From NCBI GenBank assembly GCA_025055075.1, contig JANWYV010000024.1, forward strand, positions 1 through 64,000: a DNA stretch of 64,000 bases, given 5' to 3'. The position numbers and the translations under genes are program-made. The notes below the pieces were generated by a model. The model did no database searches. It saw only the letters and a program-made list of their open reading frames with translations, and had not been told where the DNA came from. The stretch's first letter is position 1. Each line of letters begins with the position of its first letter. This DNA is from Blastocatellia bacterium. Lineage in GTDB: Bacteria; Acidobacteriota; Blastocatellia; HR10. Shown here in pieces: positions 1-7,744 of the stretch.

Positions 1-84
1 GGCATCATAAAGAATGCTCAAGCCAAGAGCCATAATAAAGACCACGATCACGAATTTAAGATTGCGTTTGATGGTTCTACTCAT
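1..84 (-). CDS. N-terminus of an unknown membrane-anchored protein (partial)
   Basis: Only the first 28 codons lie in the window; the gene runs off the left edge. The ATG is at 84-82 and is preceded by a near-perfect Shine-Dalgarno GGAGGTGAT about 3 bases upstream, which fixes the start. The peptide opens with a basic stretch (MSRTIKRNLK) followed by a hydrophobic run (VIVVFIMALGLSIL), so it is a signal anchor or first membrane helix. It is on the same strand as the operon that ends at 388 but about 300 bases downstream of it, so it probably has its own promoter. The family cannot be told from this fragment. Confidence 0.7.
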   Translation of the reverse strand, partial: MSRTIKRNLKFVIVVFIMALGLSILYDA

Positions 85-258
85 AGATCACCTCCAGAAG
101 TAAAGTTGAAACACCAGAGAACTCAGATCATAGGCGAGACAGTTATCTGATACGAGGTCGTGTCAGGCCTGGCGCTGACTTGACCCGTCTCAGTGACGCA
201 TTGTTGATCAACGGCTCGAAAGCATCCAGAAGCGGAACTCATTCACTGACTCCCTTCA

Positions 259-288
259 TCAGGATTTCATTCCTTATCAGTCCGGCAC
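259..288. repeat. Direct repeat copy 1 (30 bp)
   Basis: It matches 331-360 at 27 of 30 positions; the two starts are 72 bases apart. Both copies share the core ATTTCATTCCTTATC. Read on the minus strand each contains GATAAGGAATGAAAT, which resembles a weak ribosome site plus start, but no long frame follows. Confidence 0.8.
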
Positions 289-330
289 GCGGCAAAATCA
301 TACAAGCTGATAAGCGGAGCGAACCCTTGG

Positions 331-360
331 TCAGCATTTCATTCCTTATCGGTCCAGCAC
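331..360. repeat. Direct repeat copy 2 (30 bp)
   Basis: Second copy of the repeat at 259-288, with 3 differences. It lies about 30 bases downstream of the pckG stop codon. Confidence 0.8.
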
Positions 361-387
361 AGGGTCGTTGTTTTCGGCGCGGCTTGT

Positions 388-2130
388 CTACATCGCCTGC
401 AACCGCGCTTCGAGTTGTTTCAGTTCATTCGTGATTTCCTGTGGGAGTCGCTCGCCGAACTGGCTATAGAATTCTTCCAGCTCACGGACAGCATTGAGCC
501 AGCCCGGCACATCCACTGAGGTGAGCTCTTGCATTGCTCCCGGTTTCAGTGGAAGGTCGCTTACATCAATAGCGTCAGGCGTTGGCAAGAGGCCAATGGG
601 TGTTTCCTTCGCTTCGCCCTTACCGCGTACGCGGTCTACGATCCATTTCAGCACGCGGGCATTTTCTCCGAATCCGGGCCAGAGAAAGTCGCCTTCAGCA
701 TCCTTTCGGAACCAATTGACGCGAAAGATGAGCGGGGGCTTCTTGAGGCGCTTTCCCATCTCAAGCCAGTGGCGGAAGTAGTCGCCCATGTGATAGCCGC
801 AGAAGGGAAGCATGGCCATCGGGTCACGCCGCTTGACGCCCACACGGCCGACGGCTGCTGCGGTCGTCTCGGCGCCCATGCCGGAGCCCATAAAGACTCC
901 ATGTTGCCAGGAGAGCGCCTGCATCACCAGTGGCACGACGGCTGAGCGCCGGCTGCCAAAGATGATGGCCGAAATCGGGACGCCCTTGGGGTCTTCCCAG
1001 TGCGGCGAGATGATCGGGCATTGACGGAGCGGCGTGGTGAACCGCGAGTTTGGATGAGCGACCGGCTCGCCTTCGGGTTTCCATGGTTCTCCTTTCCAGT
1101 TGACCAGTCCTTCCATCGGCTCTGTCCCGATGCCTTCCCACCACGGTTCCTTCGTCGGGGTTAGACCGACGTTGGTGAACAGCGAGTTCTTCTTGAGCAT
1201 CTCCAGCGCGACCGGATTGGTGTGCGGTCCGGTGCCGGGAGCGACGCCGAACATGCCGGCTTCGGGATTGATCGCTCGCAATTGTCCTTCCTCGTCAATG
1301 AACATCCAGGCGATGTCATCGCCGACCGTCCAGACTTTATAGCCCGCCAACGCAGGGAGCATAAGCGCGAAATTGGTCTTGCCCGAGGCGCTCGGAAATG
1401 CAGCAGCCACGTAGGTGATCTCGCCGCTCGGTTCTTCAAACCCGATAATCAGCATGTGCTCGGCCATCCATCCTTCCTGTCGCGCGAGCCAACTGGCGAT
1501 GCGCAGTGAGAAGCATTTCTTTCCGAGCAGCGCATTGCCTCCGTAACCCGAGCCGTAGCTCCAAATCAATTGCTCTTCAGGAAAATGAAGGATGTACCGG
1601 CGCTCCGGCGACAGGTCGCCAACGGAGTGTAACCCCGGCACAAAGTTGTTGGTCTGCTTCAGGTGGTCCAATGCAGGCTTTCCCACCCGTGTCATGATAT
1701 GCATGCTGGCGGCGACATAGAGGCTATCGGTTGCCTGCACACCGACGCGACTGTAAGGCGAACCAACCGGTCCCATCAAGTAGGGAATGACATACATTGT
1801 TCGTCCCTTCATGCAGCCGCGGAACAGCGCTCCCACTCTCTCTTTGGCTTCGGCGGGGTCCATCCAGTTGTTGTTTGGGCCTGCATCATCGCGATGGCGC
1901 GTGCAAATGAACGTCAGATGCTCGGTTCGAGCTACATCCTGTGGGTGGCTGCGGTGCAGGTAGCAGTTGGGATACGTTTGCCGGTTTAGCTCCAGGAATG
2001 TTCCGTCTCGCAACCCCTGTTCGATAAAGCGGTCATATTCCTGTTGCGACCCATCGCACCAGTAAATGTTGTCGGGTGTGGTCAGTGCTGCTGCCTGATC
2101 AACCCATGCATTCAGGTCTGTGTGGTTCAT
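388..2130 (-). CDS. pckG: Phosphoenolpyruvate carboxykinase (GTP)
   Basis: Interconverts oxaloacetate + GTP and PEP + CO2 + GDP in the cytoplasm. The 580 residues fit the GTP-type family (about 600). The nucleotide loop FPSASGKTN is near residue 245, with Ser where the animal enzymes have the reactive Cys, and the upstream GSGYGGNALLGKKC segment is conserved. The frame extends to 2178, overlapping frdA, but the ATG at 2130 follows GAGAGGAAACGT and begins a normal family N-terminus (MNHTDLNAWV), so I chose it. It is the last gene of the kor-hdr-flx-frd operon, 47 bases after frdA. In a reductive TCA setting it would link oxaloacetate to PEP; in the other direction it would feed gluconeogenesis. 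Identification is secure. Confidence 0.96.
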   Translation of the reverse strand: MNHTDLNAWVDQAAALTTPDNIYWCDGSQQEYDRFIEQGLRDGTFLELNRQTYPNCYLHRSHPQDVARTEHLTFICTRHRDDAGPNNNWMDPAEAKERVGALFRGCMKGRTMYVIPYLMGPVGSPYSRVGVQATDSLYVAASMHIMTRVGKPALDHLKQTNNFVPGLHSVGDLSPERRYILHFPEEQLIWSYGSGYGGNALLGKKCFSLRIASWLARQEGWMAEHMLIIGFEEPSGEITYVAAAFPSASGKTNFALMLPALAGYKVWTVGDDIAWMFIDEEGQLRAINPEAGMFGVAPGTGPHTNPVALEMLKKNSLFTNVGLTPTKEPWWEGIGTEPMEGLVNWKGEPWKPEGEPVAHPNSRFTTPLRQCPIISPHWEDPKGVPISAIIFGSRRSAVVPLVMQALSWQHGVFMGSGMGAETTAAAVGRVGVKRRDPMAMLPFCGYHMGDYFRHWLEMGKRLKKPPLIFRVNWFRKDAEGDFLWPGFGENARVLKWIVDRVRGKGEAKETPIGLLPTPDAIDVSDLPLKPGAMQELTSVDVPGWLNAVRELEEFYSQFGERLPQEITNELKQLEARLQAM

Positions 2131-2177
2131 ACGTTTCCTCTCAGGACTAAAATTGGTTTGATTCTGTGTCAATCCCA

Positions 2178-3815
2178 TCAACCGATCGGTATCCCGCCCT
2201 GGCGCCGAATCTTGCTCGCCGGCGAAGTATAATCCGGGAGAATCATCGGGGCGATCAACCCGTTGAGGCTGCCGGTGGCAGCCAGCGCGTGATGGTATTG
2301 CTCAACGTGCCTCAGCGTCAGCGCTCCGAGTCTGGTCTGCAGAGCGGCGCGCGCGGCCGTTTGCCCGGCGCGACGGCCAAACACAAGGATGTCGAGCAAG
2401 GAATTTCCCATCAGACGGTTTCGCCCGTGCACGCCGCCGCTGGCTTCACCAGCCACATAGAGACCTGGGATACTGGTCTCAGCTCGTTCATTGATCAGGA
2501 TGCCCCCATTTTGATAATGCTGTGTAGGATAGACAAGGATCGGCTCGCTGGTGATGTCAATGCCGTAGCGTTTGTACTGTCGCACCATCGCGGGCAGCGC
2601 TCGCGCTGTCGTTCCGGGTCCGCGTTTGATGTCAATCATCGGCGTATCGAGCCAGACGCCGAGCATGCCGGTGGGTGTGACGACGCCACGATTGCGCTGA
2701 GTGCATTCCCGGATGATGGCGGCTGAGACCAGATCGCGCGTCTCTAATTCGTTGACGAACTGCTCGCCTTCGACGTTGAGCAACTGAGCGCCTAAGCCAC
2801 GCACTTTTTCGGTCACTAGTTGACCGAGAATCTGTTCGGGATAGGCCACGCCGGTGGGATGGTACTGAACCGTGTCCATAAAGACGAGTCGGGCGCCTGC
2901 TCGGTATGCCAGTACGATGCCGTCGGCTGTGGCGCCGTAATGATTGGTCGTGGGGAATCCCTGCACGTGCAATCGTCCCATGCCGCCGGTGGCGATGATG
3001 GTCGAGCGCGCGCGCACGACAAAGAATTCTTCCGTCTCCAGATCACACAAGATCGCGCCGGCGCACTGGCCGGACTCGTCCAGCAGCAATTCGACGGCTG
3101 GAGAAAATTCCAGGACCTGGATGCCGCGATTGCGAGCCTCGTCGCGCAGCACGCGCATGATTTCCATGCCGGTATAGTCACGACACGAATGCATCCGTCG
3201 GCGCGACGTGCCGCCGCCATGTACGGTGCGCATCGTTCCATCCGGCTCCTTATCGAACATGACGCCGAGCTCCTCGAGCCAGCGGATGATAGCCGGCGCG
3301 TCTGTCACTAATGCGCGGGCCAATTCCGGGATATTCACAAAGCCGCCTCCACCGACAAGGTCCAGGTAATGTTGAGCGGGCGAGTCATTCTCCTTGTCTG
3401 CGGCCTGGATGCCGCCTTGCGCCATGATGGTGTTGGAATCGCCCCAGCGCAATTTGGTGGCGAGCAACACGCGGACGCCTTGCTCCGCGGCTGTCAATGC
3501 GGCTGCTGTCCCTGCGCCCCCGCCGCCCAGAATCAACACGTCAGTATCGTAGTCAATGCGGGTCACATCGAACATGGCCGGATCAATGCGGCTGCGAGCT
3601 TCTAGCAGGTCGGCCAGCTCGTGAGGGACGCGGTCACCTCTATTCGGCCCAACGGCCAGTGGCCGAAAGCTCTCAGCTCGATAGTCGGGATGAAACGACT
3701 CCAGCACCTGCTGTTTTGCAGCGAGCGACATGCGGGGCATGGTCTCTTTCAATCGGCGAGCGCGCGTGGCCTCGACTGCAAGAAGCGAAGCGTGCATACA
3801 TTCCGGATATGGCAT
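2178..3815 (-). CDS. frdA: Fumarate reductase / succinate dehydrogenase flavoprotein subunit, soluble TfrA-like
   Basis: Catalytic flavoprotein interconverting fumarate and succinate. A Rossmann loop (DVLILGGGGAG) at about residues 92-102 follows an unusual N-terminal extension of some 90 residues. The FAD segment WGDSNTIMAQGG, the active-site stretch QYHPTG and the late NSLLDILVFGRRAG segment are all present. The C-terminal helical domain is short: 545 residues in total, against 570-600 for membrane-type SdhA/FrdA. No cytochrome b or membrane anchor gene is nearby, so the enzyme should be cytoplasmic, as in thiol:fumarate reductase or the soluble NADH-linked fumarate reductase of Hydrogenobacter. 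It lies 15 bases after frdB. L-aspartate oxidase is an alternative family member, but the adjacent Fe-S subunit argues against it. Confidence 0.88.
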   Translation of the reverse strand: MPYPECMHASLLAVEATRARRLKETMPRMSLAAKQQVLESFHPDYRAESFRPLAVGPNRGDRVPHELADLLEARSRIDPAMFDVTRIDYDTDVLILGGGGAGTAAALTAAEQGVRVLLATKLRWGDSNTIMAQGGIQAADKENDSPAQHYLDLVGGGGFVNIPELARALVTDAPAIIRWLEELGVMFDKEPDGTMRTVHGGGTSRRRMHSCRDYTGMEIMRVLRDEARNRGIQVLEFSPAVELLLDESGQCAGAILCDLETEEFFVVRARSTIIATGGMGRLHVQGFPTTNHYGATADGIVLAYRAGARLVFMDTVQYHPTGVAYPEQILGQLVTEKVRGLGAQLLNVEGEQFVNELETRDLVSAAIIRECTQRNRGVVTPTGMLGVWLDTPMIDIKRGPGTTARALPAMVRQYKRYGIDITSEPILVYPTQHYQNGGILINERAETSIPGLYVAGEASGGVHGRNRLMGNSLLDILVFGRRAGQTAARAALQTRLGALTLRHVEQYHHALAATGSLNGLIAPMILPDYTSPASKIRRQGGIPIG

Positions 3816-3830
3816 AGCATTCTGCTCCTT

Positions 3831-4592
3831 TTAATCTTCGTCTTTCTTTGCCGGCGTGGTTTCTTCCGGCTCAATCTCGCGCTGCGCGTAGAGCGACTCC
3901 AACTCCTGTCGGCTCATGCGCTGCAATCTGGACAGTTCATCATCGAACTGCCCCTCGGTGATTTCTGCCAAACGTCGGCTCAGATGCGCCGCCAGTGGCT
4001 GCCGATACCGTCCGTACAAGCGCCTTCCCAACTGCGCCACGTGGTAGTGGGCGATCTCTGCCGGACAACGGCTCGCGCACAGGCCGCACTGTAAACAATC
4101 GAACGACAGATCGGCGACGCGGTCTACCTCGCCCCGCTGCGCGGCGGCGATGTAGCGCATGACGTCAAGGTCTTGGGGACAAACTTTTCGACAGGTGTTG
4201 CACTGTAAGCAGCGGAGGATTTCCGGATAAAAACGGATGAACACGTCGCCAGCAGGGCGCAGCGCCCGCAGGTCGTATGTCGCCTTTTGCGCGGGATAGA
4301 AGGGAATCTGCGTCAGGTACATATTCTCTTCGATCATCGTCTGGCAGGCCAAGCCGATCTTCAGACGGTAATCGTCAGCGACCCGGTAGACCGTGGCGCA
4401 TGCGCCGCAGAAGCCCCCACGACAGCCAACGCCGCGCACGAGTCGGTAGCCGGCATACTCCAGCGCCTTCAGGATTGTCAGCCCTTCCGGCACGGCGTAG
4501 CGCTTGCCGGCAATCGAGATGCTGATCAGGCGAGGCTGCACCGCTTCATTCAATTCGCTCTGTTTTTCGAGCACTTCAACGAGTGTTTCCAT
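3831..4592 (-). CDS. frdB: Fumarate reductase / succinate dehydrogenase iron-sulfur subunit
   Basis: Electron-transfer subunit for the flavoprotein encoded next. A plant-type [2Fe-2S] site (Cys57, 62, 65, 83) is followed by two CxxCxxCxxxC sites (Cys128-138 and Cys166-176). The second has a fourth cysteine, so it could hold [4Fe-4S] rather than the usual [3Fe-4S]. It has 253 residues, ending in an acidic and lysine-rich tail. Unlike methanogen TfrB it lacks a fused HdrB-like domain; a separate hdrB lies two genes upstream. The ATG follows GAGAGG about 6 bases away, and it starts 9 bases after the thiamine-binding protein gene. With no membrane anchor gene, electrons most likely come from the Hdr module. 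Confidence 0.9.
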   Translation of the reverse strand: METLVEVLEKQSELNEAVQPRLISISIAGKRYAVPEGLTILKALEYAGYRLVRGVGCRGGFCGACATVYRVADDYRLKIGLACQTMIEENMYLTQIPFYPAQKATYDLRALRPAGDVFIRFYPEILRCLQCNTCRKVCPQDLDVMRYIAAAQRGEVDRVADLSFDCLQCGLCASRCPAEIAHYHVAQLGRRLYGRYRQPLAAHLSRRLAEITEGQFDDELSRLQRMSRQELESLYAQREIEPEETTPAKKDED

Positions 4593-4601
4593 AAGCGCCT
4601 C

Positions 4602-4904
4602 TCATCCTGATAATTTTTCTTCGACACTGCGCACTTTGTCTTCCATCGTTTGATCGCGATCAACACGGGTTCCGATCTTCACAAAACTGGAGATGCGCGG
4701 CACGCCGCGCTGATGGATCACTTCGTGACACTGCCGAATGGCCGCCATGACCTCATCCCATTCGCCTTCAATATTGGTTCCATGCGCATGCAGATGAATC
4801 TTCAATCCGCTTTCTTTGAGAATCTTCTCGCACTCGGCGATGTATGGTGAAAGCGAAATGCCAACACCGAGCGGAATCAATGAAAAGTCAGCGATCACCT
4901 TCAT
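4602..4904 (-). CDS. MTH1187-family thiamine-binding protein
   Basis: 100 residues of the small YkoF/MTH1187 fold, known to bind thiamine or related compounds in the cytoplasm. The family pattern is clear: MKVIADFSLIPLG at the start, a central HAHGTNIEGEWDEV and the later PRISSFVKIGTRVD. The frame is open much further upstream, but the ATG at 4904 has a strong Shine-Dalgarno (GGAAAGGAGG) and overlaps the hdrB stop as ATGA, so the short form is right. It sits between hdrB and frdB in a tight operon that also encodes a thiamine-diphosphate enzyme (KorAB). A role in cofactor supply to that enzyme is my inference. Confidence 0.88.
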   Translation of the reverse strand: MKVIADFSLIPLGVGISLSPYIAECEKILKESGLKIHLHAHGTNIEGEWDEVMAAIRQCHEVIHQRGVPRISSFVKIGTRVDRDQTMEDKVRSVEEKLSG

Positions 4905-5773
4905 ATTGCTCCTCCTTTCCATTGTGAGGTCATCTGTTGGTGAAGCGCGTCCGTGCGCAAGCCGAGTTGGTCCTGATCGAGCCCCAGCGCCAAGCCCAGA
5001 AGCTGGGTAAAGTACGCGACCGTCATCGCCGTATGATTCGGTCCCATATAGGCGATGTTGTAGGAGCAAAGCGGACAGGTTGTCACAAGCATCTCGGCTC
5101 CAAGCTGGGTCGCCCGCTGAACAATCGTTTGTGAACATTGACGCGCCAGTTCCGGCTTGCTGACCGAGAGAAACGAGCCGCAGCACTCAGTCTTCCAGGG
5201 AAAGTCCACTACGGTGCAGCCGAGCGTGTGCAGCAGGTCCTCCAAGATGGTGGGCTGTTCCGGGTCGTCCATGCCGATTTCGTCTGAAGGTCGCAGTAAC
5301 AAGCAACCGTAATACGGAGCGACGCGCGCGCCCTGAAGGGCCTGCACAGCGCCGTTGGCCGCGATTTTCTGACTGATCGCTTCATAGCCGATGTCGTCTC
5401 GCAGCACCTCCAGCAGATGCACCACCCGGACCTCAGCTCGATAGGGTTCTTCCAGATATTCGGAGACGATGGCGCGTTTTTGGGCATCCTGCGCCAGCGT
5501 GTAATGGGTGCGCTTGAGCGTGTTGTAGCAGAACGTGCAGAGCGTCATCAGGCGCTGTGCAGGATCGGTGCGTTGCGCGTGTACCAGCACGCGCGCCGGC
5601 GCAAGCAAAGACATAAGGTTGTCGGTCGTCTGCGGGAATAGGCCGCCACAGCAGGTGAAATCGGTCAGCTCCACCAGTTCAATATCCAGCGCAGCGGCCA
5701 CCGCTTTGGCCGAGAGGTCGAACGTCTGGGCGACCGTGCGCAACGTGCAACCTGGATAGTAGAGCAGTTTCAT
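4901..5773 (-). CDS. hdrB: Heterodisulfide reductase subunit B-like (two non-cubane cluster sites)
   Basis: 290 residues with two complete CCG domains. The first set is Cys9, Cys41-Cys42, Cys79 and Cys82; the second is Cys157, Cys197-Cys198, Cys233 and Cys236. In methanogen HdrB these bind two non-cubane [4Fe-4S] clusters that split a disulfide. Both sets are intact, so the subunit is probably redox active at these clusters. It follows hdrC by 3 bases and overlaps the thiamine-binding gene by 4. No coenzyme M or B is expected in a bacterium, so the physiological acceptor must differ; the adjacent frdBA suggest electrons pass on to fumarate. Bacterial Hdr-like acceptors such as DsrC or other thiols cannot be excluded. 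Confidence 0.9.
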   Translation of the reverse strand: MKLLYYPGCTLRTVAQTFDLSAKAVAAALDIELVELTDFTCCGGLFPQTTDNLMSLLAPARVLVHAQRTDPAQRLMTLCTFCYNTLKRTHYTLAQDAQKRAIVSEYLEEPYRAEVRVVHLLEVLRDDIGYEAISQKIAANGAVQALQGARVAPYYGCLLLRPSDEIGMDDPEQPTILEDLLHTLGCTVVDFPWKTECCGSFLSVSKPELARQCSQTIVQRATQLGAEMLVTTCPLCSYNIAYMGPNHTAMTVAYFTQLLGLALGLDQDQLGLRTDALHQQMTSQWKGGAI

Positions 5774-5776
5774 TTT

Positions 5777-6187
5777 TCACCCCGAATGTTTTCTCAACGC
5801 GCTGACGGCTGCTTGCTGTGGCAACTGAGCCGCCAGTTCCGCTGGCAAGCGAAAGACCTGAATCGGCGCGTATCCCGCGCGAATCAGCAGCGCGCGTAAT
5901 GCTTCCATCACACGCGCCAGATCAACCCCCTTCGGACAGCGTGAAGAGCATGTCAGACACGCCGCGCAGTGCCAAGGCGTATTGCTGCTGAGCACGGGTT
6001 CCAGTTGACCAAGCTGCATCAATCGAATGATCGTATGTGGCAGAATGTCCATCGAAAACGCAAGCGGACAGCCCGCCGTGCACTTGCCACACTGGTAGCA
6101 GGCATAAAGGTTCTGGCCGCTCAGTTCTTCGACTTCACGAAGCAGGTCCTTCTCCTGCATGTTGTTTTTGTGAATGAGCGCGCGCAT
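5777..6187 (-). CDS. hdrC: Heterodisulfide reductase subunit C-like ferredoxin
   Basis: 136 residues carrying two CxxCxxCxxxCP motifs (Cys30-40 and Cys74-84), which bind two [4Fe-4S] clusters. This is the whole HdrC core. HdrC relays electrons from HdrA to HdrB in all known Hdr complexes. The gene starts 2 bases after korC and ends 3 bases before hdrB, so it is translated as part of the same operon. The C-terminal 40 residues have no clusters and are Leu/Ala/Gln-rich. Confidence 0.9.
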   Translation of the reverse strand: MRALIHKNNMQEKDLLREVEELSGQNLYACYQCGKCTAGCPLAFSMDILPHTIIRLMQLGQLEPVLSSNTPWHCAACLTCSSRCPKGVDLARVMEALRALLIRAGYAPIQVFRLPAELAAQLPQQAAVSALRKHSG

Positions 6188-6189
6188 GG

Positions 6190-6771
6190 TTACCTCACGG
6201 CAAGGGTGACGGAGTCCATCTCTTGAACCGAAACGCCGAACTGATAGCCGGCTTCGAATGCTTTGAGATTGAGCTGCTCCGTCCCCTTAGGCACGGTTGT
6301 GGCAATTGCGTGCTTGAGCGCCTCTTTGCCCACGCACGAAGTGATGGCTGCTACGAATCCTAACATCACCATGTTAGCAACGATCTTTTTGCCTAATTCT
6401 TCGGCCATCCGCGTGGCCGGAATGGCGTAGACGGTCTGCTGTTTGTCCTCGTCGCTGAGTTCGACCAGCTCTTCCTCAATAATAAACGTGCAATGCTGCG
6501 GGCGCTTTCGTCCGTAGGTATTATAGGCGTCTTGCGAGAGCACGACTAAAACGTCCGGCTCAGTGACCTTTGGATAATCAATTTCATCAGGCGAGATGAG
6601 CACGTCGCAGGCGCTCGCGCCGCCGCGCGATTCCGGCCCATACGATTGGGAGAGCGTGGCGTTTTTCTGCTCGAAAATGGAGGCGGCTTTTCCGAGCACG
6701 TATCCCATCATCACGACACCCTGACCGCCGAATCCACTGATGCGTATCTGAAGCAGCTCAGGCATTCTCAT
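6190..6771 (-). CDS. korC: 2-oxoacid:ferredoxin oxidoreductase, gamma subunit
   Basis: 193 residues of the POR/KOR gamma domain; the glycine-rich N-terminus ISGFGGQGVVMMGYVLGKAA and the central SYGPESRGG are typical. In four-subunit 2-oxoacid oxidoreductases this subunit helps bind CoA. Its start codon region is duplicated 72 bases upstream (see the 32-bp repeats), but only the ATG at 6771 leads into the full frame; GAGGTG lies 6 bases before it. korB lies upstream and hdrC directly downstream. Pyruvate versus 2-oxoglutarate specificity cannot be read from this subunit. Confidence 0.9.
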   Translation of the reverse strand: MRMPELLQIRISGFGGQGVVMMGYVLGKAASIFEQKNATLSQSYGPESRGGASACDVLISPDEIDYPKVTEPDVLVVLSQDAYNTYGRKRPQHCTFIIEEELVELSDEDKQQTVYAIPATRMAEELGKKIVANMVMLGFVAAITSCVGKEALKHAIATTVPKGTEQLNLKAFEAGYQFGVSVQEMDSVTLAVR

Positions 6772-6778
6772 GGTTCAC
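6747..6778. repeat. 32-bp direct repeat at korC start, copy 1
   Basis: It covers the korC start codon and its first codons. It is identical to 6819-6850 at 30 of 32 positions, with 72 bases between the starts. The copies indicate a local duplication of the korC translation-initiation region. Confidence 0.85.
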
Positions 6779-6843
6779 CTCACCGACAAGGGGGCTGCCT
6801 TTTCTTTTGCCCAGCGTCTCTGAGGCAGCTCAAGCATTCTCAT
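6776..6843 (-). other. 22-codon mini-ORF in the korB-korC gap
   Basis: It begins with the duplicated korC initiation region (ATGAGAATGCTTGAG at 6843 downward) after CAGGAG, and ends with TGA just before the real korC ATG. Its first residues, MRMLEL, mirror korC's MRMPEL; the rest (PQRRWAKEKAAPLSVR) is unrelated. It could be a harmless relic or a leader whose translation couples korB to korC. Expression is unproven. Confidence 0.45.
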
Positions 6844-6850
6844 GGTTCAC
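6819..6850. repeat. 32-bp direct repeat at korB end, copy 2
   Basis: Second copy of the korC initiation region, overlapping the last codon of korB. Two mismatches to 6747-6778. Confidence 0.85.
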
Positions 6851-7740
6851 TCCTGTTGAGCCTTTCGATCAATTTCGGCCCGCACCAGATCAAGGAACGT
6901 AGGCTTTTCCTTATCAACGAACCTCCCACACACAATGGGACCGCCCAGCCTCAGTTCTGTTTCGTCAAACGAGGCATTATGTTTGATAACGGTGTTTTCC
7001 CGGTAGTAGCGCATCTCCTCGATCGCTTCGCCGATTTTGTTTCGCCTGCCGTAATTGGTTGGGCACGGCGAGATCACTTCCACGAACGAGAAACCTCGCT
7101 TGTTGAGCGCTTCGACCATCGAGTGTCGGAGTCGTCGTGGGTCCAGCGTTGTCCAGCGGGCGACATAGGTGGCTCCGCTGGCTGCCGCCAGCAGCGGCAG
7201 ATTGAACCCGTACTCAACATTCCCGTAAGGCGTGGTTGTGGTCTTTCCGCCCATGTGAGTCGTCGGGCCGCTCTGTCCACCGGTCATGCCGTAGTTGAAG
7301 TTGTTCACACAGATCACCGTGATGTCCACATTGCGCCGCGCAGCATGGATGAAATGGTTGCCGCCGATGGCCACAATATCGCCGTCTCCGCTGAAGACCA
7401 CGACCTTCAACTCCGGGTTGACAAGATGCAACCCGATGGCAAATGGAATGGCGCGACCATGTGTCGTGTGGAAGCTGTTACAGTGCATATAGCCGGCCAC
7501 ACGCCCGGTGCAGCCAATGCCGGAGACGACGCAGAGCTTATGCAGATCAATCTGCAGCTCTTTCAATGCTTCGATGAAGGCAACCAAAGCCGTTCCGATT
7601 CCGCAGCCTGAACACCAAATGTGCGGAATACGATCAACGCGCAGCGCCCATTCTGCCGGGTGAACGAGCTGTTCCAGCACATCCTCGTACCGTTCTTCCT
7701 CGATGAATTCTATCGAGCGTTCCTCGCGTACCATTGGCAT
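6847..7740 (-). CDS. korB: 2-oxoacid:ferredoxin oxidoreductase, beta subunit (ThDP-binding)
   Basis: About 297 residues of the beta (TPP C-terminal) domain. WCSGCGIG near the N-terminus and the ThDP/Mg motif GDGDIVAIGGNHF followed by NNFNYGMTGGQ are clear. With KorA it cleaves or builds a C-C bond: succinyl-CoA + CO2 + reduced ferredoxin to 2-oxoglutarate, or the reverse. The frame is open to 7809, inside flxA; I chose ATG 7740 because AAGGAG lies about 10 bases upstream and family members begin here, though ATG 7734 is also possible. It directly follows flxA (4 bases apart), far from korDA, so the KOR genes are split around the Hdr-Flx block. Confidence 0.92.
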   Translation of the reverse strand: MPMVREERSIEFIEEERYEDVLEQLVHPAEWALRVDRIPHIWCSGCGIGTALVAFIEALKELQIDLHKLCVVSGIGCTGRVAGYMHCNSFHTTHGRAIPFAIGLHLVNPELKVVVFSGDGDIVAIGGNHFIHAARRNVDITVICVNNFNYGMTGGQSGPTTHMGGKTTTTPYGNVEYGFNLPLLAAASGATYVARWTTLDPRRLRHSMVEALNKRGFSFVEVISPCPTNYGRRNKIGEAIEEMRYYRENTVIKHNASFDETELRLGGPIVCGRFVDKEKPTFLDLVRAEIDRKAQQE

Positions 7741-7744
7741 AGGT

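Larger units (their letters stand above)
85..387. other. Intergenic stretch without a convincing gene
   Basis: This gap lies between the end of pckG and the start of the partial gene at the left edge. It holds a pair of 30-base direct repeats (259-288 and 331-360) and a TATGAT-like -10 box near 130 on the minus strand, with no good -35. A plus-strand reading frame at 180-434 only reflects the repeats and runs into pckG, so I do not call it a gene. Confidence 0.6.

Noticed and set aside
180-434. 84-codon plus-strand frame at the left edge
   Set aside because: Its protein repeat only mirrors the DNA direct repeats and the frame enters pckG on the opposite strand; no ribosome site.
6775-6850. 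An insertion sequence scar between korB and korC
   Set aside because: The duplicated segment is korC's own start region, not a target-site duplication, and there are no terminal inverted repeats.
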